Notes under the pieces: model-generated | Databases searched by the model: none | What the model was told of the DNA's origin: nothing | The model's input: only the letters and a program-made list of their open reading frames with translations | Shown here: one piece after another, positions 1 through 11,992 of the stretch | Layout of the letters: every line of letters begins with the position of its first letter | How positions within the stretch are numbered: position 1 is the stretch's first letter | Source: Nemopilema nomurai | Taxonomy: Eukaryota > Cnidaria > Scyphozoa > Rhizostomeae > Rhizostomatidae | Assembly (NCBI GenBank): GCA_003864495.1 | Contig: ML133422.1 | Span: 372,001 to 436,000, forward strand | Length of the DNA: 64,000 nt | Reading direction: 5' to 3' | Made by a program: the position numbers and the translations under genes

Positions 1-59
1 TGTGGTGCAAAGGCATCAATTCTTTCCATTGTTTCTCTATTTTGAAAACAATTTAAACC

Positions 60-1047
60 AGATTTTTTGGAAAATAACAACTTATCATTGGCAGCAACCT
101 TTTATGAGCCAGAAAACCTGAATCTGAACTACAAACAGCTTCTTGACAAAGCTAAGGACATTAGCACCAGTTTAAGTCAACATGAAGTTTAGTATGCTGA
201 AAAAGTAACAAAAAAGCAAGCTGCAAGCTCTGAATGGTTTTCCTTTAGAGCTGGCAGGATTACTGCTTCAAAATTGTATGCTGAGTGCAAAACTAGTATC
301 ATCAGTCCTGCTAAAAGCCTAATTAAAGCAATTTGCTATCCACAGTCTTATAGGTTTACATCAAAAGCAACCAGCTGGGGATGATAAAGAAATTGCTAAA
401 GTAAAATATAAAGAATTGATGTCTTGCAAACATACAGAACTCTCATTTTCAGATTCTGGCTTATTTATTTCTATTGATGAGCCATATCTTGCAGCAAATC
501 CTGATTCACTGGTTGAATGCCAATGTTGTTGAAAAGGTTGTGTAGAGATCAAATGTCCCTACTGTATCAGGGAAACACAAATATTTGAAGGGATAGAGAA
601 GAAAAATTTTTGCTTACTGTATCAAGATGACAAAATAAGTCTTATAAAGTCACATCCGTATTACTATCAAATTCAATCACAACTTTTTTGCACCAAGCGA
701 AGCTATTGCGAATTTTTTGTCTAGACAGAAAAGGATTTTCATCATGAGAGAATAAGATTTGATGCTGGATTTTTTTAAAAGTGTTTAGAGGAATCAAAAA
801 AGTTTTTTAAGCATTGTATCCTAGTAGAAGTTCTTGTCAAGTTTTATACTGTTCCCCGAAATACATGTCTTCCTCTAGCTAAAACAACTGGAACTGATCG
901 AGACAGTTATTGTTATTGTGAAGGGCCAGAAGAAGGTGATATGATTGGATGTGACAATGAGAGCTGCCTATATCAATGGTTTCATCTGGAATGTTTAGAT
1001 ATGAAGATCCCAAAAACAAAAAAATGGCTTTTCCCTGATTGCTAGAT
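60..1047 (+). pseudogene. YqaJ-like (lambda exonuclease-type) nuclease with PHD finger, broken
   Basis: Reading across frames shows a YqaJ/lambda-exonuclease core. WFSFRAGRITASKLY lies at about 235-280. After a +1 shift near 370 comes an acidic DEPYLAANPDSL stretch (470-515), then VEIKCPYCIRET (about 540-580), whose E-x-K is the usual metal-binding pair. HPYYYQIQSQLFCTKRSYCEFFV (650-720) follows. A PHD finger follows at 895-1047 (YCYCEGPEEGDMIGCDN, then WFHLECLD), but the expected WFCPDC end reads WLFPDC, so one zinc ligand is lost. In-frame stops occur at about 190 and 530. In living ISL2EU elements this protein is the partner of the transposase; its role in transposition is not established. 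Confidence 0.75.
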
Positions 1048-1349
1048 GGCAAAAGAATTTTCAGACATTTAATGTTTAAATTTATACCAGTAGACATAGA
1101 GTGCACACGAACCTCTTGGAAAAGTTTATTGTGTGGAAAGGTCTATATATGGTTTAGTTGAAGATTTTAAAGCAGTTTCTGCAGTGATGTTATTAGTTTT
1201 GAGCTTTAAAATGGTGGCAACTTTAAATTAAGAAAACATGGCAGTTCAATTTACCTTGAGTATCCTTATTACCACAGGCCTATCCATACAATAAACTTCT
1301 TCAAAAGTTTATATATATCTTGTATGCTATTTCTAATCACATCAAGTTG

Positions 1350-3189
1350 AAATTATAGTAGGGTATAAATTACATAGTGCTGAACAAACAACAGCAATTG
1401 TGTGTAAAGTACAGTATTCTTCATCTTTTTTTATAAGGTAGTCCAGGGGCAGTGTAGATTTCAAAATTGTATACTTGTTCCGCAGCATACCAATAACTTG
1501 TTCAGCATGGATTCGGCTTCAGGCAATTCGTCTGCTTTGCTCCACATCTTTAGCAGACAACTGCTTTTTTCCTTTTGTGAAAGAAGGTAATTTGAATTCT
1601 GCACAGTAAAAGCCCACAGAATCTCTGATGTCGAATCCTCTATCAGCCAACACATAATCGCCAGGTAACAGGTTTTTCAGTAAGCCACAGTTTTCTGTAA
1701 TATATTTGTCACCAGCACGACCTCCCCAAGCTTTTGAAATGAATGAAATACAGCCCTGTGGGCAAATTCCAATTAAAAACTTTGCAGTGTTATGGTGCTT
1801 GTAGTTGGACCATGTTTGAGCTCTTGCCTTTAAATCGTTTGGCTGATTTATAAAAACCTCGAAACAATCGATAATTATTACTACTTTAGTTCCAAATATA
1901 TTCTTAAATGACAAAGGTGCGGCTTCCAGTAGTTGCTTTCTCTCTCTGGTCATTTAATCACTTTGCCTAGCCGGTTGAACAAAATATCAAGCCATTTATG
2001 GAATATCTTTGAGACTGATGGAACCGACATTCCAAATCTATATGCAATGTCTTTGACATTTAAGTTCAGACGGAGTCTACACAGAATCAGGGTTAGTTCT
2101 TGAAATGTTGTTAAGCAATTGTTGTTATTCCTAGCTACAATTTCAAGCCAAAAAATATGCAGAACTCTCAGCACTTCAATATTCGGCTGTCCTGTATAGT
2201 ATTGAACTTTTTCTGAGGAATCAAAGAATTGTTCTGTTTCAAAAGCCAGACCTTTAGATTCCTGGAGAATAAGAATCTCTTCTCGTAGCTTGGCACAGTC
2301 TTTGCTAAGGGCTTCATAATCAGCAAAAGAGACCTCGGTTTGTGTTCCTGTATGAGCTATTCCTGAATGAATCACAGTCTCTGATGATTCTGCAATATTC
2401 TCTTAAGAATCATTTGCTTCGCTTTCTTGATTTTGCAGGGTTTCATCAATCTTGCGCTTTCTTCGCAACTCTTGTCGTAAAAACCTCTCAGGGTTAGGCG
2501 CTTTGAACTTTTCATGGCCAAGGTTCTTGTTGGGTGCCCAATCAGGATTATCTTTTTCGTATAATGCAGATGGATTCCCTAGCACATGAAGACAAACAAA
2601 TGACTGTGGGGTTTTCAATTGTATATCTTAAGTAAAGAAATGATACATCTGACCTGTACATAGTGGTTGTAGGCTAGGACAATTTACCAACAATTTTTAA
2701 AGCATCACTTTTCAGAGACCTTTAAATTGTTGGATAGGATGCTATTTAATTCCATTAAATCAACAAGCATTTCAGCGCTGGGGCTTCCCATTCTTCTTAA
2801 GCCCCATGCTGGTGTGCCTGGCTAATGTATGAATATGAAAGTATGATCTGGCTTTGCAAACATTTTTTTGATGTTGGCGTAATCTTGGCAACAATAAGAC
2901 AATGAACTGGCATTCTTATATTGTCAAAATAACATTAATAATACTGATAAATAAAATATTTACAACAAATACCTGAGATAAAGTTATCCAAACAAACACG
3001 GTGGTGTGAACCCGATAATTCCGTGTCCTTTCTGTTTATCCTGGTGATCGACAAATGCCTACGTTCTGTTGACAAATTTCTTGTTAAATCGTCACAATTT
3101 ACTGGAACTTTGGGTATTCTAAAAAAACTCTTATCTTTTTCTCGATTTGATCTATTTGAGCAGCCATAGACAGCACAAAAATTAACCAT
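1350..3189 (-). pseudogene. THAP-HTH-DDE_4 transposase (ISL2EU type), two exons, broken
   Basis: Exon 1 (3189-2973) starts MVNFCAVYGCSNRSNREK, a THAP zinc finger, and ends FISG at a GT donor (2972). Exon 2 begins at 2578 after an AG acceptor; splicing joins the frame cleanly as FISGNPSALYEKDNPDW, normal THAP text. A coiled region and a HTH (LCRLRLNLNVKDIAYRFGMS, about 2030-2090) precede the DDE domain. The three acidic residues are seen in [10 protein letters not shown] (about 1870), VLADRGFD (about 1640) and RIHAEQVIGML (about 1500). Decay: an in-frame TAA at 2403-2405, a frameshift near 1950 and another near 1560. Reading continues past 1440 to about 1350 (CSALCNLYP). Confidence 0.85.
2579..2972 (-). 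other. Intron in THAP transposase gene
   Basis: A 394-bp GT-AG intron on the minus strand. The donor reads CAG|GTATTTG and the acceptor CTAG|GGAATCC. Joining the flanks restores an uninterrupted THAP domain, which is the evidence for splicing. There is no transcript evidence. Confidence 0.7.
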
Positions 3190-3240
3190 TGTTCACCTGA
3201 TTCAGCTCAGACGACACGCACGCACACATTCTCACTCCAA

Positions 3241-3890
3241 GTTGTCCTCCAAGAAGGCGGTTGTGTGATTTGTGACGTCACACGAAAACCTCCTATTTTT
3301 ACAATCTAGGAATGGACATACCTTTTCTGTATACATATTAATAATATGTATTCGGTATATAGAACTTGTAAAAATTTTGTTCATAAATCTCATTATTTTT
3401 AGTATATACCTAAAATTTCAACCTATTGGTTTAATTTTTACATTAACAAACATAATTTACTTTTCAGAATCAGCATCTGCAAGATTTTGCAATGCACAAA
3501 AGACAGAGGTTTCATGTTCAAGACACAAAGAAACTTAAGGGTCCTGCTAGAATTCATCTGAAAGATGTTATCAGATTTCTAGAATTTTTTAGGTGAAATA
3601 TTCTCTTTTCAACCATGATTATAGTTAAACCAAATAGCAAATACATAGGTTTTTCAACTTATTTCATATAACTACCTTTAGGTTGTGAAAACTTTGAAAA
3701 TAAACTTGTAGTGTGATGTTTTAAATTAACAGTATTTTGAAAACTGATTGTTATTACGTATATAAATAAATTTTTTATTTTGTTTTTGATGTTTAATAAT
3801 AAATAAAACTTTTGCAATTTCATGTAATATTTGTTTCTACATATCAAAAACATGCCTTCATTTTCAATTTTTTGTATTTAGATACAGAAG
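3241..3890. other. AT-rich DNA without a recognisable gene
   Basis: Short open frames here are low-complexity and match nothing I know. The stretch separates the ISL2EU transposase start from the first MULE gene and may hold the terminal region of either element. Confidence 0.4.
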
Positions 3891-4971
3891 GACACATCAC
3901 ATTTCAGAAAGACAGCATCTATAGCTATTAGTACAGAAATTACAAATGAGGAGGAAATTATAATGGAGAGAGAATTTTTTGTTTCATTCCCTGGAGCTGA
4001 AGAACATAGATTTCATTAAACTGGAGTTGTATGTGTGTTTTTGTGTGTTAACAACATACCCATTGAATACACAAGCAAATTTCATATCTGATTTGAAGTA
4101 AACGAAGTAAACAAATTTCATATCGCATCAGTGTAGTCAATTCCATGCTATTCTATTGGAAGGAATTTTATCCATGATTCTAAGTAGGTTATAATGCTTT
4201 GTAGAAAACAAGAAACACTGCAATTAGTTGAAAACAAACAACAAAAACAAATTAATTGTAGCCAATGTTTTCTTTCACCATAAGCAGCTTCATCATAGCA
4301 AAAATTATTAATTGTTATAATGCATTCGTTTTTCTACATTTGTGTTGTTTCTGCATAGGTTGCAGGGAAAGGAAATTATTATTTGTAAGAAAACAAAGCT
4401 GTCTGGTTTCTTCTAGGAAGGTGGACCGAAGAATTATTTACCTAATTCAAGTTAAAGTATCAAAGGGTGTAAGAAATGTGAAGGAAATGAAACGTCACAT
4501 AAAGTCTTGAAAAATGACATTTTCAATGAGACAACACCACTGGCACCAACTAATAGAAGATTATTTCCTTCAAATACCACAATGAGAAATCATATCTACG
4601 TGTCTACGGTTCGTCTAAGGTTTTCAAATATTGACCAAGTAAATCTTGAGAAGAAATTGAAGACTGGTAGAAGGATTGTCCACTCGATAATTTTCATTAC
4701 CGGAAATACTCAGACGTTAAACCAGTTGCAGAAATAACAAAACAAATAAATGAAATGAAGGACATGAATGCACCCAAATATGATATTATTATTAAATCTG
4801 TCACTTCAAGTAACAGGCTGTTGTTTTTTCACCAAACACATACTACAGCAAAAACAGCTACTTATTCGTTATGGTTATGAGCTCAGGATGATTGATGCAA
4901 CATACAAGACAACTATGTATTCTCTACCTCTGTTTTTCTTTGTTGTTAAGACAAACACAGACTATCTAGTT

Positions 4972-7384
4972 CAGACCTGCCAACCTCCCAAGTTTAAAAA
5001 CCTGGACATTTGAAATTTTTCTTTATTAAAACCTGGAGATTTTGCTAAAAACCTGAAGATTTTGCGTCGCGAACTTTTTCACTAAAACTAGCAAGATTTA
5101 TCCATACACTGATTGCTGCTACTGTAAAACTGTATCCTGTATACTATAACTTGAACATTTTTCACACACATTTTTTGTTATAGTTCAAAGTTGCTTTTTT
5201 CGCATTCTTCAAAACTTCTTCTTCTGGTTGCCATTTATAACAGGGAACCACTGATTCTTGGAATCTGGACTTCATTGCCAAGATACTCGACAGAGTGCCA
5301 TCCAACTTCAATGAAGAACGGCTGTCAGTTTTATTTTTTCTCACAATACTAAACAATCTCTCCTCTTCAGCATTGCTATGAGGGAGAACCAAAATGATTT
5401 CAGCAACTTTAAAAAGATGAGAAAATCTTGGAACATTTGTCCCTGGGATCTTTAGATTGGCAATATGCAATGGAACACCGTCGGAACTCCTTCCTCCTCA
5501 CCATCAATGACTTTAGCCTCTTCCCAAGCTTTTGCTTCAATATCAGTATCCATTAATGTTTGATAATCAAGAAACTAATCGTACACTATCTCAACGGATG
5601 TATCAGACAGCAAATCATGGTAGCGGTCCAAAAAGTATCCCACGTTGTTCCAGTTGCTTTTTATTCTGTTGGGAACATCAATCCATTTTGCATTGGCAAG
5701 TAGCTCATTAGTCAATGGAAACTTCTGCAAGTACACTAGGGCGTGTTGAAAATAGCAATGAGCAGCATCAAGCACTTTATCAAAATCTGACTCTGAAATG
5801 TCACCATTATTAAGGAGAGCAGTAAGATTGGCCTTTGTCATCCACCAAGAATATTTGCTCAGTTGGCTTTAAAATAGCATCATCATTCAGGTCAATGTCT
5901 ACAACTGCAGTATCTCTTAAGATGTTCGGCAAAACAATGTGAGATGCTAACTTTTTGCCTAAATTTTTCATTGCATCTTGCAAGATATGGATGGTTGGTT
6001 CTTCTCTTTGTAGTAGTTTATTAAAATTTGTGAACAGCTGGATAGAGGCACTATGAATTGTAACACTGTCTCAAACAGCGGGTTGGAAAAGGCATTATGC
6101 AATCTTTGACAGCGTTCACCAGCAAAATGTTCAGACTGAAAGTAGGACCTCAGGCTGGGCAGCTTCTTTAGAACTCTGTCAACACATCTCTCTAATGATA
6201 GCCATTGGCATTCCTGGAAGAACTTTTGGTATTCCTGGTCACAAAATTCAAAGTATTCAGACAGTTTACCTTTGCGCTTTTATCAATTATTTCAATGTTT
6301 ATACCAGAGAGTTCAGTGAAAGCATCGTCTGCTTCACTAGCAACCAAATGGGCAAGGTGACAAGGACAGCCAGCAATAAAAATGCTTGGATTATGATCTT
6401 TGCAGTGAGAAGCAATTGAATTTCCGATACCAATCATTGCATTTGTGTTATCCACACTAAGACTCACTGTGTGAGACCAAGGAATCGAATCGGCATCAAA
6501 TTTGATTTAATGGAATCAAACATAGCATAAGCTTTACTGCAATCTTCACCGGAGGTAGTGCAAATGTCATAGAAATGACTGGTGATTGTCTTAGATCTTT
6601 TGACATCAAAGATACGGATTGTAACAGGGTTAATTTTGAGCAGTCCTGTGTCATTTGATCCATCAGTGCCCAAAGAAAAAGGATGAGACTGACAGTGTTG
6701 TACAAGAGCTGAATGACAAAAAGGGTCCATGGCAACATTAAAGATCGCAGAAGTTTTGGTCCTTGCTGAAGAATATTTTGAAGCAATTTGGCCATCAGCA
6801 AATATTGATCTAAACAATGGACCCAGATGATCAGCAGTCGCAATTGGTAGGTTGTGTTGTACAAGAAAGTTTGTTACCATGACCTCAGCTTTTAAAGTTT
6901 TCTTCTCGAGTGATGACTCTCCAGATTTCGAAAACGCGGCATATGAATTCAAAGAGGTTTGGTGCTTCATTCTTTTGACATTGTTTTTATGCACTTCTCT
7001 TTCACAGTGGTCCTTGACATCTTTTACACCCTGGTGACTGCAAGATATATCTTTCTTGCAAGGAATACAGCGGAACTTTCCCTTGCCATTGGCTGCTGTA
7101 GCAGGATATTGCTTGGACCAGTCAGGATTGTAAGATGCTGAATATTTTGCTGCACCATCATATTTCCTTGTTTTTTTGCGTGAGCAGTGTTACCAGAGTC
7201 GTTGTCTAGCTCTAGGATGGAATTTGTTCGTTTGGCAGCCATTTTATCATAGAAATGATATGAATCTCGTTTACATGCAAACATAGGAGCGGGAAGTCAG
7301 CAGCACTGTCATGTTTCGTGTGAACGTGAGATTGAGGCCAAAACCGTGAGACACACCGCAAAACCGTGAGAGTTGGCAGGTCTG
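4972..7384 (-). mobile_element. hAT-like DNA transposon, 2,413 bp, inserted in MULE copy 1
   Basis: The ends are a perfect 13-bp inverted pair, CAGACCTGCCAAC at 4972-4984 and GTTGGCAGGTCTG at 7372-7384. The flanks carry an imperfect 6-bp repeat, CTAGTT (4966-4971) and CAAGTT (7385-7390). Removing the element restores the MULE reading NTDYQVVGSFEIQDE, matching NTDYQVVASFVVQDE in copy 2. hAT elements normally give 8-bp duplications, so either the duplication has eroded or this family differs. The transposase runs on the minus strand, opposite to the MULE gene. Confidence 0.85.
5162..7284 (-). pseudogene. hAT-like transposase with BED-type zinc finger, broken
   Basis: Reading from about 7140 down, a BED-like finger is seen (FRCIPCKKDISCSHQ, then HCEREVHKN). 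Next come a long middle region (KINPVTIRIFDV, 6600-6650), SVDNTNAMIGIGNSI (about 6430-6460) and PCHLAHLVASEADDAF (6320-6370). The C-terminal hAT dimerisation signature follows: SNAEEERLFSIVRKNKT (about 5330-5380) and LSSILAMKSRFQ. Several frameshifts (near 6470, 6190-5850 and 5480) separate the pieces. The domain order is normal for a full-length hAT transposase, so this was once an autonomous copy. Confidence 0.8.
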
Positions 7385-9429
7385 CAAGTTGTTGGGTCAT
7401 TTGAAATTCAAGATGAAATTGAAGAGTCACTTGCAGAGGCCCTGCGAATAATTGTTGGATGGTGTCCAGAATGGAAGTCAAAATACTTTATGGTTGACAA
7501 GAGTGATGCTGAGATTAATGCAATTTCTTCTACTTTCAGTGGTATGTTATATACATTCATTTAATTCTTGAAGTATTTTTTAATCTTCTATATAGTGAAT
7601 TTGTTACAGTTTTTCATATCTTGTGAACACGACAACTTAGAGGCTACAGTTAAAAAATCTTGACTTGGGAAATCTTGCAGATATTACTCCTGGAAGAAAT
7701 TTTCCCCATAACAAGTGTCTTTAACTTGCATAGATAAAGCAGATCAGTTTGCCTTTTTTAAGGTCAGTGTGCTCTAAATTGTGTACAAAACATTCCTTAC
7801 TTAAATTATAGTTTGTATGATTATTTTCTTGTCAGAATGCCGAATTTATTTATGCGATTTACATCGCGAGCAGGCTTGGGAAAGATGGCTCTCTTTAACA
7901 GAACACAGAGCTCGAGAAGAGATTCATTGCAGAATTAGGCGAATAGCTGTTGCATCTACAGTGCAAAAGTATCAACAGGCCGTGAAGGATTTAAAGGGGA
8001 GTGATGTGTGGAGAAACAACATCAAACTTCAAAAATGGTTTGGGAATACTTGGCTACCAGATTACAAGGTGTGCAAATTTTAGTTCTTTTTTGTTAATGC
8101 GTGTGTTTTGACAGTGCATCAGCAGTTTATTTAAGAGCTTACTGTTGTACTGTGCAAACACATACAGACCTTGTATACAGGTACTTACGTATTAAAAGCA
8201 AAGCCCACGTCAATTTCATTTTGTTGCTCTATATTGGACACTTATGCTCCGTCGATGAGATCTGAATGTGATGCTTCACTGCACCCAAAGCAAAGGTTTT
8301 TGGGGAAAGGGGAAAACTATTTGGCTTGAAGCTATTATTTACAAATATTATGCGATAATTATTCTAATATGTTTCATAGAAATGGGTATGTGCTTTCCGT
8401 GACAAAACTTTTAACGTTGCTGTAGAGACAAATAATGCAGTTGAAAGACAGAGCACAAAGTTGAAGCATGGGTACTTGAAGGACTACAAAGATACATCTT
8501 TCAGTGGATTAATCACTGTCTTGATTGAACAGTATTTGCCTGAAAAATATGAAAAGTAGGTATTAAACTCCTTCTAAGTTCCTGTAGATTGTTAAAATAT
8601 AATTTTTTTCTGCTTTGTTCTGACTTCCAAGTTTTACGTGTGACGCTGCTGTATATAAATAAGACATTGAAAAAAATCACTTTTATTTAAAATAATTCAT
8701 CTTGGTGAAAATTATTTGTTCCTTTAGTTATATTTGAAATTGTATTAAGAAATGCCTATTTTTATTACGTACATCAAGGCAAACAACAAAATCACTGGAA
8801 AGCATCGCAAATACAATGCATTGATTCCAGACTATCTGAAGCACAGACCACGCAACTTCACCACACATTGCCTTCTATAACGATGTCGTTTCTTTGGATA
8901 CAGTATCTGGTCTTTTCCACGTTAAAAGCCAAATTTCCCCAGAATGGCACACTGTTAGCTTTGGTGATTCTAAATGCATGCCCAAATGCTCGTGTCTAGA
9001 TTGGCAGTCTTCGTTTATGCCATGCAAACACTTTTTTGCGGTCATAAGATTATACCCTGAATGGTCCTGGCAAAAGCTACAAAGCCAGTACATCAATTCA
9101 CCATTCTTCACAACAGATATTGATCTTTATGTGAAGCAGTTCAATGGAATACCCCAAGAAATTATTTGTGGTGAAGCAATGGAAAATAGCCTGAATACTT
9201 GAAACGAAACTGCCCACCCATTACCCAAGGCTGTCTATCCAAAGAGAAATAAAGCTACTGCTTGTAGAGAATTAATTGGAGAAATTAAATCTTTAACTTG
9301 CTTGGTCGACGATGATGATGCTATGTCTAAATTGTTAGCCTTTAGAGGCCATGCAGAACAAGAGGAAGGACTTGAACTTGAAAAAGTTTCAAGAAAGTTT
9401 GTATACCCTTTAGTGCAGTGGGTGATACA

Positions 9430-10100
9430 ATGCATAATGCAAATTGTGATAAAAGCATGAAATTTGGCAGACATAGACACTTTGTCACGCTGAAAATTGG
9501 ACCCATCCTGAAAATTGTCTCCATCCCCTTTTTTAGACAGGGGTTCTCGTGCCCAGTCCCCTTAAGAAGATTCAACGTCTATCTATCGTCCAGAAACACA
9601 TAGCAACAGGAAATCTGGTAGGTACAGATAATTTCATGTGCAGAAAACGATTAAAATTTGAAAAATTTTCAAACATGCCCCCTGTTCTATTTTGAGAAAA
9701 GGGATACTAGTGCCCAGTCCCCATTCATGGATTTTTTACTCTTTAATGGAAAGGATATTAACTTGAGACATGGTAAAGAGAGGCGCAATATTATTTAGTG
9801 AATAAGATCCAAGTGTACTAATTCTGAAGCATGGCCCCAATGCATAGGAGTACTAGTGCCACGTTCCTTTTTACGTTTACCACTCTTATTGATCTTACGA
9901 AAAAGATATTAGAAAAAAGGTGAATACAGACAATTCAATACTATAAAATAGATGTAAGTAGAAAAATTCTTAAATTCACCCAAAAAATGCTTTAGGTGCG
10001 TAGGAGCATAAAGTCCAAATTAAATCAGGAGAGCAGCCTCGTTCTGGATTTAGGCCTAAATTAATCATCCTTGCTTTCAGTTCTTGTCAGGATGATTTTA
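9430..10100. repeat. Loosely spaced repeat of an AGTGCCCAGTCCC-type motif
   Basis: Three similar segments occur near 9545, 9708 and 9848. Each has a purine-rich lead, then (a/c)TAGTGCC-CAGTCC or a variant, at about 140-165 bp spacing. No coding potential is seen. This may be an old tandem repeat or a terminal region of MULE copy 1. Confidence 0.35.
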
Positions 10101-10110
10101 GCTTTGAAAT

Positions 10111-11620
10111 ATGAGTAAGAAAACTTTCACCACCATTAGAAACCTTAATTGGAAAGAAGACCAGGTAGAAAGAGCACAATTTACTTGGAGTTCATGCATA
10201 ATTTGTCAGAAGGATTCTGCAGAGTCTTTGTCCAATCCCAGAAATAATCAAGAAAGAAGTCAGACAGTGGAGCCGGATATCAAAGCATATGTGAAGATCT
10301 GCTCCAGTTTTATGAGCTAGGTGGGCTGCCAAGATCTGTAAGAATTGAAGAATTTGATGAAGGTGATGGCATACAAGCGACATTTGAACGTCAAAATGCA
10401 AGGTGGCATAAATCATGTAGAAACAAATATAATTCAATGAAACTGGAGCGCCTAAAGAGCAAGAAAAGGGAAAGCGAAGATGCCAACAAGTCTCAGATTG
10501 ATGTACAGGAGAAAGTGACAAGGTCATCTGTTGAAGTGCACAAAGGTCAAATACAACCTTATATTTGCTTTTTTTGTAATAGGTTTGATGGGAAGACGTT
10601 GCACCAAGTCTCTACATTTCAAGTGGACAGGCGTGTGAGAGATGTAACTTTGTTTTAAAATGATAAAGAGCTACTCGCAAAACTTAGTGCCATGGAGATA
10701 TGATTGCCACGGAAGCAAAATATCATTCACAATGCCTTGCTAATCTGTACGACAGAGAAAGAGCTGCAAGAAGCAATGTGTCTTGGAGCGATCAAGATGA
10801 TACAGTAGATACATCACCAGAATCTAAAGCACTATCAGAGCTTGTGGCAATTATTGAAGATCGATGCATGTATGATGAAGGAATAACCTCATTCTTCGTA
10901 TTGTCAGAACTAGTCAAAATATACACCGCTCGTGTGGAGGAACTTGGTGGTAACATCAGAGAACATTCATTCTACAAGATTGAAAGAAAATCTTTTAAAA
11001 CACTTGCCATATCTTGGAGCCTCTACAAGCAACAATGGAAGCAAGATCATTTTGGGCCCAACTGACAAGATAGGTGATGCTATTTCTGAAGCCTGTTCTC
11101 ATGACGATGAAGATGATGCAATACATATTGCAAGAGCTGTCCAAATCATTCGCAAAAAGATTTTTGCCAAAATTCCCCCTTTCGATGGGACATTTCAAGG
11201 AATGTCAGAAGTAGAGACTGTGCCGAAATTATTAGTTCTTTTGCTAGAAATGCTTATGGAAGGCCCAAAGGTGACAGATAGGACTTCAGAAAATGACCAA
11301 CAACATTCAGTTGCATTTAATTTAGCACAATTGATAAAGCACAACAGCACAAAACGGATGCGAAGTAGCAAAGCAGAATATCGACGCCATTCAAGAGCAC
11401 AAGAAACCCCATTCCCTATATATTTGGGATTGAAAATGCACGCACAAACTCGAAAACGTTAACTAATTGATATCTCATGAGTCTGGACTGTCTATATCAT
11501 ATGATCGAGTTTTAAGTATCTCAACTGACGACAACAAGATTTGTGACACTTACCACAAAAACGGCGTTTGTTCGACTTCTTGTCAGACTTATATACTTGT
11601 AGATTTATGTAAGACTTTTC
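10111..11620 (+). pseudogene. Zinc-finger/nuclease-like/CXC family protein, N-terminal half, decayed
   Basis: Across frames this reads: SSCIICQKDS (about 10190), FYELGGLPRSVRIEEF (10305-10355), NARWHKSCRNKYNS (10395-10435) and YICFFCNRFDGKTLHQVSTF (10560-10620). It continues with VDRRVRDVTLF, ATEAKYHSQCLANLYDRERAA (10707-10770), TPFPIYLGLKMHAQTRKR (11407-11460) and GLSISYDRVLSIST (11480-11525). The C-x2-C and H-x3-C groups suggest two zinc-binding modules. This is the front half of a family I recognise as common in cnidarians and other invertebrates. Its members end in an HEEADT-type nuclease-like domain and a cysteine-rich tail; its function is unknown to me. Frames break near 10320, 10660 and 11060. 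Related pieces lie at 33.4-35.5 kb and 55.1-55.4 kb, with a distant relative at 22.8-29.0 kb. Confidence 0.6.
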
Positions 11621-11992
11621 TACATCAGAATTATTGCGTAATGTCCTGGTACAAATATTCATCTACCTCACCCTCCGTAAAGTTTGCAAATTTTGTCTTT
11701 CGAATATGTGTAGCAATAGATGTTTGTTTGCAGTGAAACAGTTGTTAAACAGGCAACTTTACTCCGGGTATCAGTCGTAAGTGGTCCATTACACGGCTAT
11801 TCATCAACATAATTATCTTTGTAGGACATTCCATACCGGCCATCAATTGGCGCCATGAAATATTTGACGGCAAAGGCGTTCAGATTAAAAAGGGATGAGA
11901 AATTTTTTTTCATCAATGACGAAGGTCATAGAGTCAGGATCATAAGGTAACTATGGGATCGCTATTACCGCCTTTCAGGCTATTTACTTGTT
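11621..11992. other. No recognisable gene
   Basis: Sequence between the decayed zinc-finger/nuclease-family gene and the LINE insertion. No clear open reading frame was found. Confidence 0.4.

Larger units (their letters stand above)
1..3240. mobile_element. ISL2EU-type DNA transposon, degenerate, truncated by the window edge
   Basis: A YqaJ-nuclease/PHD gene on the plus strand converges on a THAP-HTH-DDE transposase gene on the minus strand. That pairing is the coding set I associate with eukaryotic ISL2EU transposons (established knowledge, from memory). Both genes carry stops and frameshifts, so the copy is dead. The left end lies outside the window. No right terminal repeat was identified; the boundary near 3240 is simply the upstream side of the transposase start. 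The stretch 1060-1350 between the two genes is their convergent 3' untranslated DNA. Confidence 0.7.
3890..9420 (+). pseudogene. MULE-type transposase gene with SWIM zinc finger, copy 1, split by a hAT element
   Basis: Exon-like blocks in order: N-terminal piece with VRNVKEMKRHIKS (4440-4506); catalytic start MIDATYKTTMYSLPLFF (4889-4945, first Asp); after the hAT, YFMVDKSDAEINAISSTFSG (7490-7543, second Asp), ending at a GT donor; IYLCDLHREQAWERWLSL (7847-7903); KWVCAFRDKTFNVAVETNNAVERQ (8380-8450, the Glu in NNAVERQ); and a SWIM finger CSCLDWQSSFMPCKHF (8990-9040). The same exon breaks occur in the minus-strand copy at 57.6-61.2 kb, so the introns are ancestral. C-terminal reading fades at about 9420, before the protease region seen in the other copy. 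Internal stops, for example at 4507, mark it as dead. Confidence 0.8.

Noticed and set aside
4964..7392. 8-bp target duplication for the hAT element
   Set aside because: The 8 bases on each side do not match; only six align, with one mismatch.
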